Program-made: the position numbers and the translations under genes
Shown here: positions 17,053-25,278 of the stretch, piece by piece
Numbering within the stretch: the first letter of the stretch is position 1
Layout of the letters: each line of letters begins with the position of its first letter
Notes under the pieces: generated by a model
Database searches by the model: none
What the model was told of the DNA's origin: nothing
The model's input: the letters and a program-made list of their open reading frames with translations, nothing else
DNA from: an uncultured Bacilli bacterium
GTDB taxonomy: Bacteria; Bacillota_I; Bacilli_A; RF39; UBA660
Assembly (NCBI GenBank): GCA_934098485.1
Contig: CAKOOH010000003.1
Coordinates: 1-64,000 of the forward strand
Length of the DNA: 64,000 nt
Reading direction: 5' to 3'

Positions 17053-18098
17053 TTGGATTTGCTTTAGAAGGTGGCGGAGCTAAAGGTGCTTATCAAGCTG
17101 GCGCCTATATCGCGTTAGTTACTAATCATATTAAACCTGCCATAATTGCCGGAACTTCTATTGGTTCTTTGAACGCTGCTTTAATGGCCCAAGGAGATAT
17201 TAAAAAATTAGTATCCTTATGGCTTAACACTACAACTGATATTTTTGATATTAACAGTAAACTAATTAAAGATTTTAAGAAGAAAAAATTCACTAAAGAA
17301 GATTTATCCCTTGGCTATGATAACTTAAAATCTATTATTAAAAATAAAGGAATTAATACCGATAAATTTTTAAAAGTAGTAAGTGAAAATATCGATGAAA
17401 AAAAATTAAGAAAAAGCAAAACTAAATTTGGTCTTATTACCGTAAAAGTTAAAGGAATGAAACCTCTAGAACTTACTATTGATGATATTCCTGAAGGTAA
17501 AGTTGCTGAATATATTATGGCATCTTGCTACTTACCAATATTTAATTTTAAACCTATCATCGACGATAATTATTACTTAGATGGTGGTTTTTATAATAAC
17601 GTGCCCCTTTCCTTAGTTGAACACTATGGCTGTGATACCATTTATTCCATTAGAATAAAAGGAATTGGATTTTCTCATAACAAATTAAAAAAAGATACCA
17701 AAGTAATCGAAATTAAACCTAAAGTAAACTTAGGATCTATTATTCTTTTTGATCATGAATCAAATAAAAATAATCTTATCTTAGGATATTTAGATGCTCT
17801 TAAAGTTATTAAAAAATGTGACGGCTTTGATTATTATTTTGTCCTTAAAAAAGATAAATACTATAATCGCATTGTAAGAAATGTATCTTATGAAATGATA
17901 ACTAAATTAAAAGCAAAATATAAAGTAGAAAGTAATAAGGATTTACTAATAACCGTAGTGGAAAAAATCTTAAAACAAAATAAAATAAGTAATTTAAAAT
18001 TAATGAATATTAAAAACCAAATTAAGCATATTAAAAAACATTTAGAAATTAAAGATAAGACTTTAAAAGAATTTATTTTTAGTTGCAAAACTTTATAA
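17049..18098 (+). CDS. Patatin-like phospholipase
   Basis: A 349-residue patatin-family protein. It carries the oxyanion-hole GGGAKGAYQAG (residues ~8-18), the nucleophile elbow GTSIGSLNA (Ser ~38) and the DGGFYNN dyad Asp (~177). This combination predicts serine lipid acyl hydrolase activity, probably cytosolic since there is no signal peptide. The C-terminal ~120 residues are Lys-rich and helical, with no domain I recognise. The ATG start overlaps the ZIP gene stop, so the two are coupled; a shared function is not evident. Confidence 0.88.
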   Translation: MIGFALEGGGAKGAYQAGAYIALVTNHIKPAIIAGTSIGSLNAALMAQGDIKKLVSLWLNTTTDIFDINSKLIKDFKKKKFTKEDLSLGYDNLKSIIKNKGINTDKFLKVVSENIDEKKLRKSKTKFGLITVKVKGMKPLELTIDDIPEGKVAEYIMASCYLPIFNFKPIIDDNYYLDGGFYNNVPLSLVEHYGCDTIYSIRIKGIGFSHNKLKKDTKVIEIKPKVNLGSIILFDHESNKNNLILGYLDALKVIKKCDGFDYYFVLKKDKYYNRIVRNVSYEMITKLKAKYKVESNKDLLITVVEKILKQNKISNLKLMNIKNQIKHIKKHLEIKDKTLKEFIFSCKTL

Positions 18099-18137
18099 AA
18101 ATTTATATAATACCAAAAGAAATGGAAGGTGCATAAA

Positions 18138-18857
18138 ATGGGTAGAGCCTATGAAGTAAGAAAAGCAAGTATCCAAAAAAATGGCGCAGTCAAAGCCAAA
18201 TTATATAGTAATTATGCCAAAGAAATATATTTAGCTGCTAAAAAAGGATCACCTGATTTAGAGGCTAATGTAAATTTAAAAAGAATTGTTGAAAAAGCTA
18301 AAAAAGAACAAGTACCAAGTGATATTATAAAAAGAGCAATCGATAAAGCCAAAGGAGCCGGAACAGAAGATTATACTGAAGTTATTTACGAAGGCTTTGG
18401 TCCTGGTGCTTCAACTTTTATTATTAAAACATTAACTGATAATGTAAATCGTACTGTTGGTTTTGTAAGAGCCGCCTTTAACAAAGTAAATAAGAGTTTA
18501 GGAGTAACAAATTCCGTATCATATAATTATGATTATCTAGCTATCGTTAGTTTTAAATCTAATAAAGGCGAAGAAATATTTGAAAGTTTATTAAATGAAG
18601 GAATCGAATTAATCGATTTTGAAGATGATAATGAACTAATTACTATTACCGCTAATCCTACTGATATTCATAAAATTAAAGATGTTTTAGAAAAACTTAT
18701 TCCTAATATTGATTATGAATATGATGAAGTAGGAATGTATCCTAAAGAAGAAATAACTTTAACCGGTGAAGACAAAGAAGTATTTGACAAACTATATAAT
18801 ATGCTTGATGATATTGACGACGTAACCGCTATTTATACTAATGTCAAAATGGATTAA
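18138..18857 (+). CDS. YebC/PmpR-family protein
   Basis: A ~239-residue YebC-family protein, starting MGRAYEVRKASIQK with the typical KAKLYSNYAKEIYLAAKKG and YEGFGPGA segments. The three-domain family has been described as transcriptional regulators and, more recently, as factors easing translation of difficult proline-rich stretches; I cannot choose from sequence. I use ATG 18138, since GGAAGGTG precedes it; the GTG at 18129 overlaps the RBS. A terminator follows. Confidence 0.92.
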   Translation: MGRAYEVRKASIQKNGAVKAKLYSNYAKEIYLAAKKGSPDLEANVNLKRIVEKAKKEQVPSDIIKRAIDKAKGAGTEDYTEVIYEGFGPGASTFIIKTLTDNVNRTVGFVRAAFNKVNKSLGVTNSVSYNYDYLAIVSFKSNKGEEIFESLLNEGIELIDFEDDNELITITANPTDIHKIKDVLEKLIPNIDYEYDEVGMYPKEEITLTGEDKEVFDKLYNMLDDIDDVTAIYTNVKMD

Positions 18858-18887
18858 AATCATTTCATGTAATTGAAGTGATTTTTT
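18857..18887 (+). terminator. Terminator after the yebC-family gene
   Basis: AAATCATTT pairs with AAGTGATTT across a ~10-nt loop (one G-U pair), followed by a T-run at 18881-18887. Confidence 0.65.
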
Positions 18888-18890
18888 ATT

Positions 18891-18947
18891 AGCAAAACTA
18901 TCTAAAAAAGTAAAGTTTTGCTAATACGCTTGCAAAACTTTACTTTT
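18891..18947. repeat. Three-armed palindromic element before the DUF4143 ATPase gene
   Basis: Three related arms lie in a row. AGCAAAACT (18891-18899) is complementary to AGTTTTGCT (18914-18922). The second arm, AAAAGTAAAGTTTTGC (18906-18921), is also perfectly complementary over 16 bp to GCAAAACTTTACTTTT (18932-18947). Two mutually exclusive hairpins are therefore possible. The last arm overlaps the -35 (TTTACT, 18939-18944) of a promoter whose -10 is TATAAT (18962-18967). A second element with the same plan lies at 54493-54544. Confidence 0.8.
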
Positions 18948-18986
18948 AAAATAAAAAGGAATATAATTTAAATAGGTGATGAAAAA

Positions 18987-20192
18987 ATGATAATAAGGGA
19001 TAATTATTTAAAAAAGATGATTAACGCTAAAGATACTCCATTTATAAAAGTCATAACAGGAGTAAGAAGAAGTGGTAAGTCAACTCTATTATTAATGTTT
19101 AAAGAATATTTATTAAATAATAATGTTAAAGAAGAAAATATAATCCATATGAATTTTGAATCAGCATTATATGATGATATTAAAAACTATAAAGACTTAT
19201 ATACTTATGTTAAATCAAAAATAAAAAAAGAAAAAATATATTTATTACTAGATGAAGTACAAAATGTTGAAGCATGGGAAAAAGCTATCAACTCTTTCAA
19301 AGTTGATTTTGATGTAGATATTTATATAACTGGATCAAATGCATATCTATTATCATCTGAATTATCAACACTATTATCTGGTAGATATATTGAAATAAAA
19401 ATGTATCCTTTATCATTTAAAGAATATTTACTATTTAATAATTATGATGAAAGTAATATAAGTGATAAATTTAATGAGTATCTAAAATATGGTGGTTTGC
19501 CGGCCATTACATTAATAAAGGATAATGACGATTTAGTTTTATCTTATTTAAATGACATTTATAATACAATTGTTAAAAAAGACATCATTGATAGAAATAA
19601 TTTAAAAGATACCGCACTACTTGAAAATATTATTAAGTTTGCCGCCAGCAATATAGGAAGTCCTATCTCATCAAGTAAAATAAGTGATTACTTAAATAGT
19701 AATAAAATAGTTGTAAAGTCAAATCATCAAACTATCGATAACTATCTAAATATGCTTGAAAAATCATTTATTATGTATAAAGCAGATCGAACCGATATAA
19801 AAAATAAATCACTATTAAAAACTTTAGGAAAATACTATATTTCTGATACCGGCATTCGCAATATAATCCTTGGCTTTAGAAATATTGATGAAGGCCATTT
19901 GCTTGAAAATGTAGTTTATTTAGAATTATTAAGAAGAGGCTTTAAAGTAAGCATTGGCAAATCTTCCGATTATAAAGTAGATTTTGTCGCTGAAAATCCG
20001 CACACTATCAAATATTATCAGGTAACAAAAACTTTATTAAATGATGATGTAAAAGAACGTGAAATAAGAAGTTTAGAAAGTATTAATGATAATTATGAAA
20101 AAATTATATTAACAATGGATAGATCAATAAATAATGATTTTAATGGTATTAAAGTTATAAATATTATAGACTGGTTACTAAAAGAAGAATAA
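18987..20192 (+). CDS. AAA-family ATPase with DUF4143 domain
   Basis: A 401-residue protein of the AAA_14/DUF4143 type. It has Walker A GVRRSGKST (residues ~25-33), Walker B YLLLDEVQNVEAW, sensor ITGSNAYLL, the STLLSGRYIEIKMYPLSFKEYL segment, then the DUF4143 half with FIMYKADRTDI, YYISDTGIRN and a nuclease-fold-like C-terminus (VDFVAENPHTIKYYQVTK). The function of this common, mobile-like family is unknown. AATAGGTGATG precedes the ATG. The gene is monocistronic, with a promoter overlapping a palindromic repeat, and looks like an independent accessory unit. Confidence 0.88.
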   Translation: MIIRDNYLKKMINAKDTPFIKVITGVRRSGKSTLLLMFKEYLLNNNVKEENIIHMNFESALYDDIKNYKDLYTYVKSKIKKEKIYLLLDEVQNVEAWEKAINSFKVDFDVDIYITGSNAYLLSSELSTLLSGRYIEIKMYPLSFKEYLLFNNYDESNISDKFNEYLKYGGLPAITLIKDNDDLVLSYLNDIYNTIVKKDIIDRNNLKDTALLENIIKFAASNIGSPISSSKISDYLNSNKIVVKSNHQTIDNYLNMLEKSFIMYKADRTDIKNKSLLKTLGKYYISDTGIRNIILGFRNIDEGHLLENVVYLELLRRGFKVSIGKSSDYKVDFVAENPHTIKYYQVTKTLLNDDVKEREIRSLESINDNYEKIILTMDRSINNDFNGIKVINIIDWLLKEE

Positions 20193-20226
20193 AAGTTTTA
20201 TAGCTTTTTTTTCTTTTGTTAAAAAA

Positions 20227-20256
20227 TTCATTTTAAATTCACATATTTGCTATAAT
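20227..20256 (+). promoter_or_regulatory. Promoter with direct repeats upstream of the response regulator gene
   Basis: TTCA at 20227-20230 and again at 20238-20241 are spaced by 11 bp, the spacing used by OmpR/PhoP-type regulators. They sit over the -35 region of a TATAAT (20251-20256). No strong -35 hexamer is visible, which would suit activation by the regulator itself. This is inference from spacing. Confidence 0.4.
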
Positions 20257-20276
20257 ATACTTAAGTGGTGAAAGAA

Positions 20277-20945
20277 ATGAAGATATTAGTATGTGATGAT
20301 GAAGCGCTTATCAGAAACGTTATAAAAGAATATTCTCTAAATGAAGGCTATACCGTATACGAAGCAGAAAATGGTGAAGAAGCCATCAATATTTTATTAG
20401 AAAAGGATGTTGATGTAGTAATCCTTGATATCATGATGCCTAAAAAAGACGGCATCACCGCCATTAAAGAAATCAAAGAAATTAAAGATGTTCCTGTTAT
20501 AATGTTATCAGCAAGAACCATGGAATTTGATAAACTAAATAGTTTTGAACTAGGTGCTGATGACTATGTTACCAAACCTTTTAGCCCTAAAGAACTAATG
20601 GCTCGCATTAAAGCCGTTACCAAAAGAACTAATAAAGATGAAATTATTACCGTAGATGATATCGTAATAAACAAAACCACTAGAGAATGTCTAATTAAAG
20701 GAAAAATTATTGAACTTACTCACACTCAGTTTGAACTTTTATATTTATTTTTAACTAATCTAAATATTGTTTTAACTAGAGATAAAATAATAAGTTCCAT
20801 CTGGGGTTATGACTATGAAGCCGATGATCGCACCATTGATGCCCACATAAAACTATTAAGAAGTAAAATCGGCCCATACCGTGATAATATCAAAACTATT
20901 AGAAAGGTAGGTTATAAATTTGAATATAAAGAAAAACAGTCTTAG
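20277..20945 (+). CDS. OmpR/PhoB-family response regulator
   Basis: A ~222-residue two-domain regulator. The receiver domain has CDDE at the N-terminus, the phospho-acceptor in VVILDIMMPKKDG (Asp ~51) and the conserved Lys in DDYVTKPFSP. The winged-helix C-terminal domain has LTHTQFELLYLFL and RTIDAHIKLLRSKIG, with VRTIRKVGYKF-like VGYKFEYK at the end. Start is ATG 20277 after TAAGTGGTG; the GTG at 20265 is part of that site. It overlaps the histidine kinase gene by 26 nt. Direct repeats in its promoter suggest autoregulation. Confidence 0.95.
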   Translation: MKILVCDDEALIRNVIKEYSLNEGYTVYEAENGEEAINILLEKDVDVVILDIMMPKKDGITAIKEIKEIKDVPVIMLSARTMEFDKLNSFELGADDYVTKPFSPKELMARIKAVTKRTNKDEIITVDDIVINKTTRECLIKGKIIELTHTQFELLYLFLTNLNIVLTRDKIISSIWGYDYEADDRTIDAHIKLLRSKIGPYRDNIKTIRKVGYKFEYKEKQS

Positions 20946-22311
20946 TATTAAGACTTTTGCCTATCTAATTATCTTTTCTGCTTGCATCTTATTACTGCTA
21001 TGGTTTTTTCAAATTGGCTTTTTAAAAGTTTTCTATGAACGTTATCAAATAAAAAAAATTGAGCAAATCGCCACTAACATCATTAATAATAAATCAGACA
21101 TTTTAAATAATTTAGAAACCACTGCTTATAATAATGAAATATGTATTGACTTATATGTCGGTACCCAAAATGTTAACTATAATACTCTAAATAAAGATTG
21201 CTTACTAACAAGTAATAATGTTAATATTAAAAAAATCAAAAATAAAATTATTACTAGTTCCAAAGAAACCGTTATTTATCGCGTAGAAAATCCTTCCAAT
21301 AACTCTAAAAGTCTTATTTACGGCATTAATTTACCAAATGATGTCCACATTTTATTAAATACTAAATTAGAAGACGTTGGCTCTACCACTAATGTTTTAA
21401 CTAATCAGTTAATCTATATTACGTTAATAACTATTATTCTTTCCATTATTGTATCCTTCTTTGTTGGTAAAATGCTTAATAAACCAATTTTAAACATAAC
21501 TAAAAAAGCAAAATCAATGGCTGAAGGTAATTATGAAAAAGACGATATAAAATATAATATTGCTGAATTAGATGAACTAAACGATGTTTTAAATTACGCC
21601 TGTACTGAAATAAAAAATACGGATGAACTAAGACGAGACTTAATGGCTAATGTATCACATGATTTAAAAACGCCTCTTACTATGATTAAAGCATACGCAG
21701 AAATGGCAAGAGATATAAATAATAATAACGAAGAAAAAAGAACCGAAAATCTAAATGTTATTATTGACGAAGCGGACCGATTAAATATTTTAGTAAATGA
21801 TATTCTAGATTTATCCAAACTACAAAACAATAGTAGCAATTTAAATTTAGAAGACTATGACTTAATTGAAGAAGTAAACTCTGTCTTAAATAGATATGAA
21901 ATAATTAAAGAAACGGAAAACTATAATATAATCTTAAATGCCCCCAAAATCGCCGTTGTTCACGCTGATAAAACCAAAATAAATAATGTTCTTTATAATT
22001 TAATAAACAATGCCATAAACTATACGGGTAAAGATTTAACTGTAAAAATAAATATAACTGAAAAAAAGAACACATACTTAGTAGAAATAATTGATACTGG
22101 TAAAGGAATTGACAAGGAAAATTTAAAATTAATTTGGTCAAAATACTATAAAAATGAAAAAAATCATCAAAGAAATGTTGTTGGTACTGGTCTCGGACTT
22201 TCTATTGTTAAAGAAGTTTTAACCAAACATAAATTTAACTATGGTGTAAAATCTAAAAAGGGTAAAGGAAGTAATTTTTACTTTGAAATAGATAAAGCCA
22301 AAATTTCATAA
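20920..22311 (+). CDS. Sensor histidine kinase
   Basis: A 463-residue membrane kinase. The two transmembrane segments are at residues ~10-32 and ~165-186 and enclose a ~130-residue extracellular sensor. HAMP, HisKA (VSHDLKTPLTMIKAY, His ~246) and HATPase_c (N box NLINNAINYTG, G1 DTGKGI, G2 GTGLGLSIVKE) follow. Start is TTG 20920, with AGGTAGG upstream inside the response regulator gene. It pairs with the preceding regulator. The signal is unknown; the downstream TasA-like genes are possible targets by position only. Confidence 0.93.
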   Translation: MNIKKNSLSIKTFAYLIIFSACILLLLWFFQIGFLKVFYERYQIKKIEQIATNIINNKSDILNNLETTAYNNEICIDLYVGTQNVNYNTLNKDCLLTSNNVNIKKIKNKIITSSKETVIYRVENPSNNSKSLIYGINLPNDVHILLNTKLEDVGSTTNVLTNQLIYITLITIILSIIVSFFVGKMLNKPILNITKKAKSMAEGNYEKDDIKYNIAELDELNDVLNYACTEIKNTDELRRDLMANVSHDLKTPLTMIKAYAEMARDINNNNEEKRTENLNVIIDEADRLNILVNDILDLSKLQNNSSNLNLEDYDLIEEVNSVLNRYEIIKETENYNIILNAPKIAVVHADKTKINNVLYNLINNAINYTGKDLTVKINITEKKNTYLVEIIDTGKGIDKENLKLIWSKYYKNEKNHQRNVVGTGLGLSIVKEVLTKHKFNYGVKSKKGKGSNFYFEIDKAKIS

Positions 22312-22461
22312 TATTTTCACATTTTCTTGATAACTTATATAAAGAAGAAGAGATAATTTATTAAAAATAATAAATAATATAAACTCAAACTCACACTTTT
22401 AAAAAATTTCTTCTTCTTTTATTATGGAATAAAAATTTTTGAAAATTTAATGAAAAACATA

Positions 22462-22490
22462 TTGATTTATAAATAGCAAAATGTTATTAT
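22462..22490 (+). promoter_or_regulatory. Sigma-A-type promoter for the tasA-like pair
   Basis: TTGATT (22462-22467), a 17-nt spacer and TATTAT (22485-22490) place the transcript start near 22497. This rules out in-frame start codons near 22481 and supports ATG 22517 with its AAAGGAGGA site. Confidence 0.6.
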
Positions 22491-22516
22491 TGAAATATAG
22501 TAAAGGAGGATATAAA

Positions 22517-23170
22517 ATGAAGGAAGGAAGAAACAATACTATACTATTAACAGTTATTGGTATTGCAACATTATTAGTAGCCGTAGCAGGAGCAACATTT
22601 GCATACTTCACTGCCCAAACTAGATATAATGACCAAAGTTCAACCTTGATTATTAAATCAGGAGAATCAACATCATTATCATTAACAGGATCATATGTAA
22701 AATTAGAAAACATTTATCCAAAAGCAGAAGCATGGGATACAAAAGTTATTAGTTTTAAAAACGATACTAAAACAGATGTAACTATGTCAAATGAACTTAA
22801 CTATAATTTATACATGAAAGTTCAAAACGGTTTTAGTTCTGGCGCATTAAAGTATACATTTACTCAAGTAACTGGTGAAGAAAATAAAGTATGCTTAACT
22901 AAATATGGTGACACTGCTTGTGCTGCTGATCAAATGGTTACAACAACTGATACTAATACAGCTAACTTAGTACCAAATGTTACTGAACAAACTCCAATAA
23001 CAGTTACTGGTACTGGTGAAGTACCATTTGGTAACGGTAAATTTGTTGACGGAACACAACAAAAAGCACATGTTTATTTATTAACAATTTACTTCCCAGA
23101 AACAGGTGCTAACCAAAATGCTGATCAAGATAAAACATTTACTGGCACAGTTTCAGTAAAACAAATTTAA
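22517..23170 (+). CDS. TasA/camelysin-like SipW-dependent surface protein (first of pair)
   Basis: A 217-residue protein with an N-terminal hydrophobic segment ending in GATFAYFTAQT, the signature of SipW-processed TasA/camelysin proteins. The ectodomain is beta-rich and Thr-rich. Two cysteines (CLTKYGDTAC) could form a disulfide. The RBS AAAGGAGGA is near perfect, suggesting high expression. The next gene is a paralogue 23 nt downstream, and the dedicated signal peptidase gene follows. By analogy to Bacillus it may form extracellular fibres; that function is inferred, not shown. Confidence 0.82.
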   Translation: MKEGRNNTILLTVIGIATLLVAVAGATFAYFTAQTRYNDQSSTLIIKSGESTSLSLTGSYVKLENIYPKAEAWDTKVISFKNDTKTDVTMSNELNYNLYMKVQNGFSSGALKYTFTQVTGEENKVCLTKYGDTACAADQMVTTTDTNTANLVPNVTEQTPITVTGTGEVPFGNGKFVDGTQQKAHVYLLTIYFPETGANQNADQDKTFTGTVSVKQI

Positions 23171-23193
23171 TAAAATAGAAAAGGAGGACGAAA

Positions 23194-23883
23194 ATGAAAG
23201 ATAATAGAAATAATACATTACTATTAACAGTTATAGCCATTGCTACATTATTAGTAGCCGTAATTGGTGCAACATTCGCATACTTCTCAGCAAATGCTGA
23301 TGGTTCTGATCCATCTGTAGTAGAAGTCGGATCTGCATTAATCGAACTTAACTTTGATAGTGATGATGGCGCTGACTTAACAAAAACAGGTCTTCAACCA
23401 AAAGGAACAGCAACTACAATGACAACTGAAAATGCTGTTCTAACAAAAACATTCAAATTAACACAAAGTAATAATACTGATAAAGATTTTACATATGACA
23501 TTTATTTAATTGTTGATGAATCAACATTTGTAAATGATCATCCTGCAACAATTACTGGTGTTACTGGAGATCCTAAATCATTATCTGCTAAATTAATTGG
23601 TAGTGAAGCAACTGGTTCAGCATCATCAACAACTGTATACGTTCCAAGTAGTACTGACACATCTGATGTAACATTAACTGCTAACGATGGTACTACTACT
23701 GTTGTTAAAGGTGTAAAATTAGGAACTGGTACATTTACTCATGGTCAAAATAGCGTAACTCATGAATATACTTTAGAAATTTATTTCTTAGATAGTTTAG
23801 AAAAACAAGACAATGATAGAAATAAAGATTTCAAAGGTCATATAGCAATTTCTTCAGGAGCAGCTGCAAACAAGCTACAATAG
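23194..23883 (+). CDS. TasA/camelysin-like SipW-dependent surface protein (second of pair)
   Basis: A 229-residue paralogue of the preceding protein. The first ~30 residues are nearly identical (RNNTLLLTVIAIATLLVAV, then GATFAYFSANA), while the ectodomain has diverged and lacks cysteines. It is Thr/Asp/Ser-rich and predicted beta-sandwich. AAAGGAGGA precedes the ATG, and the spacing to the upstream gene is 23 nt, so they share a transcript that ends at the hairpin at 23894. Probably a second fibre or surface subunit handled by the same peptidase. Confidence 0.82.
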   Translation: MKDNRNNTLLLTVIAIATLLVAVIGATFAYFSANADGSDPSVVEVGSALIELNFDSDDGADLTKTGLQPKGTATTMTTENAVLTKTFKLTQSNNTDKDFTYDIYLIVDESTFVNDHPATITGVTGDPKSLSAKLIGSEATGSASSTTVYVPSSTDTSDVTLTANDGTTTVVKGVKLGTGTFTHGQNSVTHEYTLEIYFLDSLEKQDNDRNKDFKGHIAISSGAAANKLQ

Positions 23884-23893
23884 TAGTCGAAAT

Positions 23894-23919
23894 AAGGTCA
23901 ATAATTATGACCTTTTTTT
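23894..23919 (+). terminator. Terminator after the tasA-like pair
   Basis: AAGGTCA (23894-23900) pairs with TGACCTT (23908-23914) with a 7-nt loop and a run of Ts. Confidence 0.8.
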
Positions 23920-23920
23920 A

Positions 23921-23949
23921 TTGCACTTTTTTTCCCTCTATTATATAAT
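23921..23949 (+). promoter_or_regulatory. Promoter of the SipW-type peptidase gene
   Basis: TTGCAC (23921-23926), a 17-nt spacer and TATAAT (23944-23949) lie just after the terminator, so the peptidase is transcribed apart from its presumed substrates. Confidence 0.65.
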
Positions 23950-23973
23950 ACTTATAGAATACGAGGGTGTCAT

Positions 23974-24801
23974 ATGAGCGAGAGTGCAAAACAAAGATAT
24001 AAAAAAATAGCTAAAGCATTTGATTATGTTGGTAAAATCATTTCATCCGCTTTATTGGTAATATTAGTTTTAGTTGGTATATTTTTAGTTTATTATTTAG
24101 TCTCTGCTAAAAAACTAAGTACTGACCCAAATTATGAACCAAGATTATCGCTATTTACTATTGTCAGTGGTTCTATGGAACCAAATATTAAAGTTTATGA
24201 TGTTGTATTAGATTCTAGTGTAAGTGATCCCGCATCTATAAAAGTAGGAGACGTTATTACCTTCAAATCAACCGCTAGTATTAGTAGAGACTTAACTGTA
24301 ACCCACAGGGTAGTTGATATTAAATTAGTTAATGGTAAATATGAATACGTAACTAAAGGTGACTGGAACCCTGCCATTGACAGTGATACGGCTAAATTTG
24401 AAAATGTCATTGGTAAAGTTATCTTAAGATTTCCTCAGCTTGGTAGAGTTCAATTCTTCTTATCAACAAGAATGGGCTGGTTTCTAGTAGTATTACTACC
24501 GGCCATGGGAGTTATCGTTTATGATATCATTAAACTAATAAAACTACTTGCTACTAAAAAAACTGCCGAAAAAATCCCTGATGATAAAAATAGTAACGGT
24601 GAGTTAAGTGCCAAAGAAAAAATAGCACTTGAAACCAATAAAGAATTAAATGAAACCCTAGAAAAAATAAAAAAGAATAACTATATAAATCAAATAAATG
24701 ATTTAAAAGAAGATATTAAAGATAATGAAAATATTGCATCATCCGAAAAAGAAAGTAGTATAAATAACAACAAAGATAATGAAAATAAATTAGAGTGGTA
24801 A
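23974..24801 (+). CDS. sipW: SipW-type (ER-type) signal peptidase I
   Basis: A 275-residue membrane protease. Transmembrane helices lie at residues ~20-42 and ~165-190. Catalytic SGSMEP (Ser ~67) and THRVVD (His in place of the bacterial Lys) mark the ER-type Ser-His class to which SipW belongs; GDVITF and KGDWNP follow. The C-terminal ~80 residues are a charged cytosolic tail absent from Bacillus SipW (190 residues). It should cleave the TasA-like preproteins encoded just upstream and at the other two loci. Start is ATG 23974 after GAGGGTG. Confidence 0.87.
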   Translation: MSESAKQRYKKIAKAFDYVGKIISSALLVILVLVGIFLVYYLVSAKKLSTDPNYEPRLSLFTIVSGSMEPNIKVYDVVLDSSVSDPASIKVGDVITFKSTASISRDLTVTHRVVDIKLVNGKYEYVTKGDWNPAIDSDTAKFENVIGKVILRFPQLGRVQFFLSTRMGWFLVVLLPAMGVIVYDIIKLIKLLATKKTAEKIPDDKNSNGELSAKEKIALETNKELNETLEKIKKNNYINQINDLKEDIKDNENIASSEKESSINNNKDNENKLEW

Positions 24802-24825
24802 ACATTATTTTTAGTCAGTTTATAA

Positions 24826-24861
24826 AAAACTTGGTTATCAATTTGGTAATCAAGTTTTTTA
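24826..24861 (+). terminator. Terminator after sipW
   Basis: AAAAACTTGGTTA pairs with TAATCAAGTTTTT with one mismatch and a 9-nt loop; the right arm ends in Ts. Confidence 0.75.
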
Positions 24862-25278
24862 TGTGCATAATAAAAGTTTTAATTAACATAGCCAATACTG
24901 TGGCTATAATCATGTGATGGTTAATACGTTAATGATTATTATTTTTATTATTTAAATATAATATGTAATTGTATTGTCAAAAAAATACTTGATAATATAA
25001 TAAATTGGTAATATCACTGAAAAATTACTCTGTATCGTAATAATGGTGAAAAACTAAATATGTTTCAAAAAAACACTTAAATCACATTCATGCTTACGGA
25101 TAAATATTAAGCGAAGATAAGAAAGAACAAATTGTTGCTTATTTAGAAAATATTGTTTATAATATAGCATACTGTTAGATGATATAATATTAATATTGGT
25201 ATATTAAAAATAGTGAAATAGATTTTATATATAAAATATAATTAATTGGTTGTTAAAATATAAAAAAGGAGGTAATAG
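24862..25278. other. Gene-free, A+T-rich stretch upstream of dinD
   Basis: No intact reading frame is seen. A hairpin ATAGCCA-ATACTG-TGGCTAT lies near 24888-24907. Around 25063-25175 one frame reads as a plausible protein fragment (KKHLNHIHAYG, stop, ILSEDKKEQIVAYLENIVYNIAYC) interrupted by stops, which may be a decayed gene; I cannot name it. Promoter-like TATAAT sequences are frequent but not convincing. The dinD RBS (AAAGGAGGT) begins at ~25264. Confidence 0.4.

Noticed and set aside
22341..22419. Inverted repeat AAAGAAGAAG/CTTCTTCTTT after the histidine kinase gene as a terminator
   Set aside because: The loop is ~59 nt and no T-run follows, so a terminator or regulatory role is not convincing.
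25063..25175. A named pseudogene in the dinD upstream region
   Set aside because: A short protein-like stretch broken by stops is visible, but it is too short to assign to a family, so it is only mentioned in the intergenic entry.
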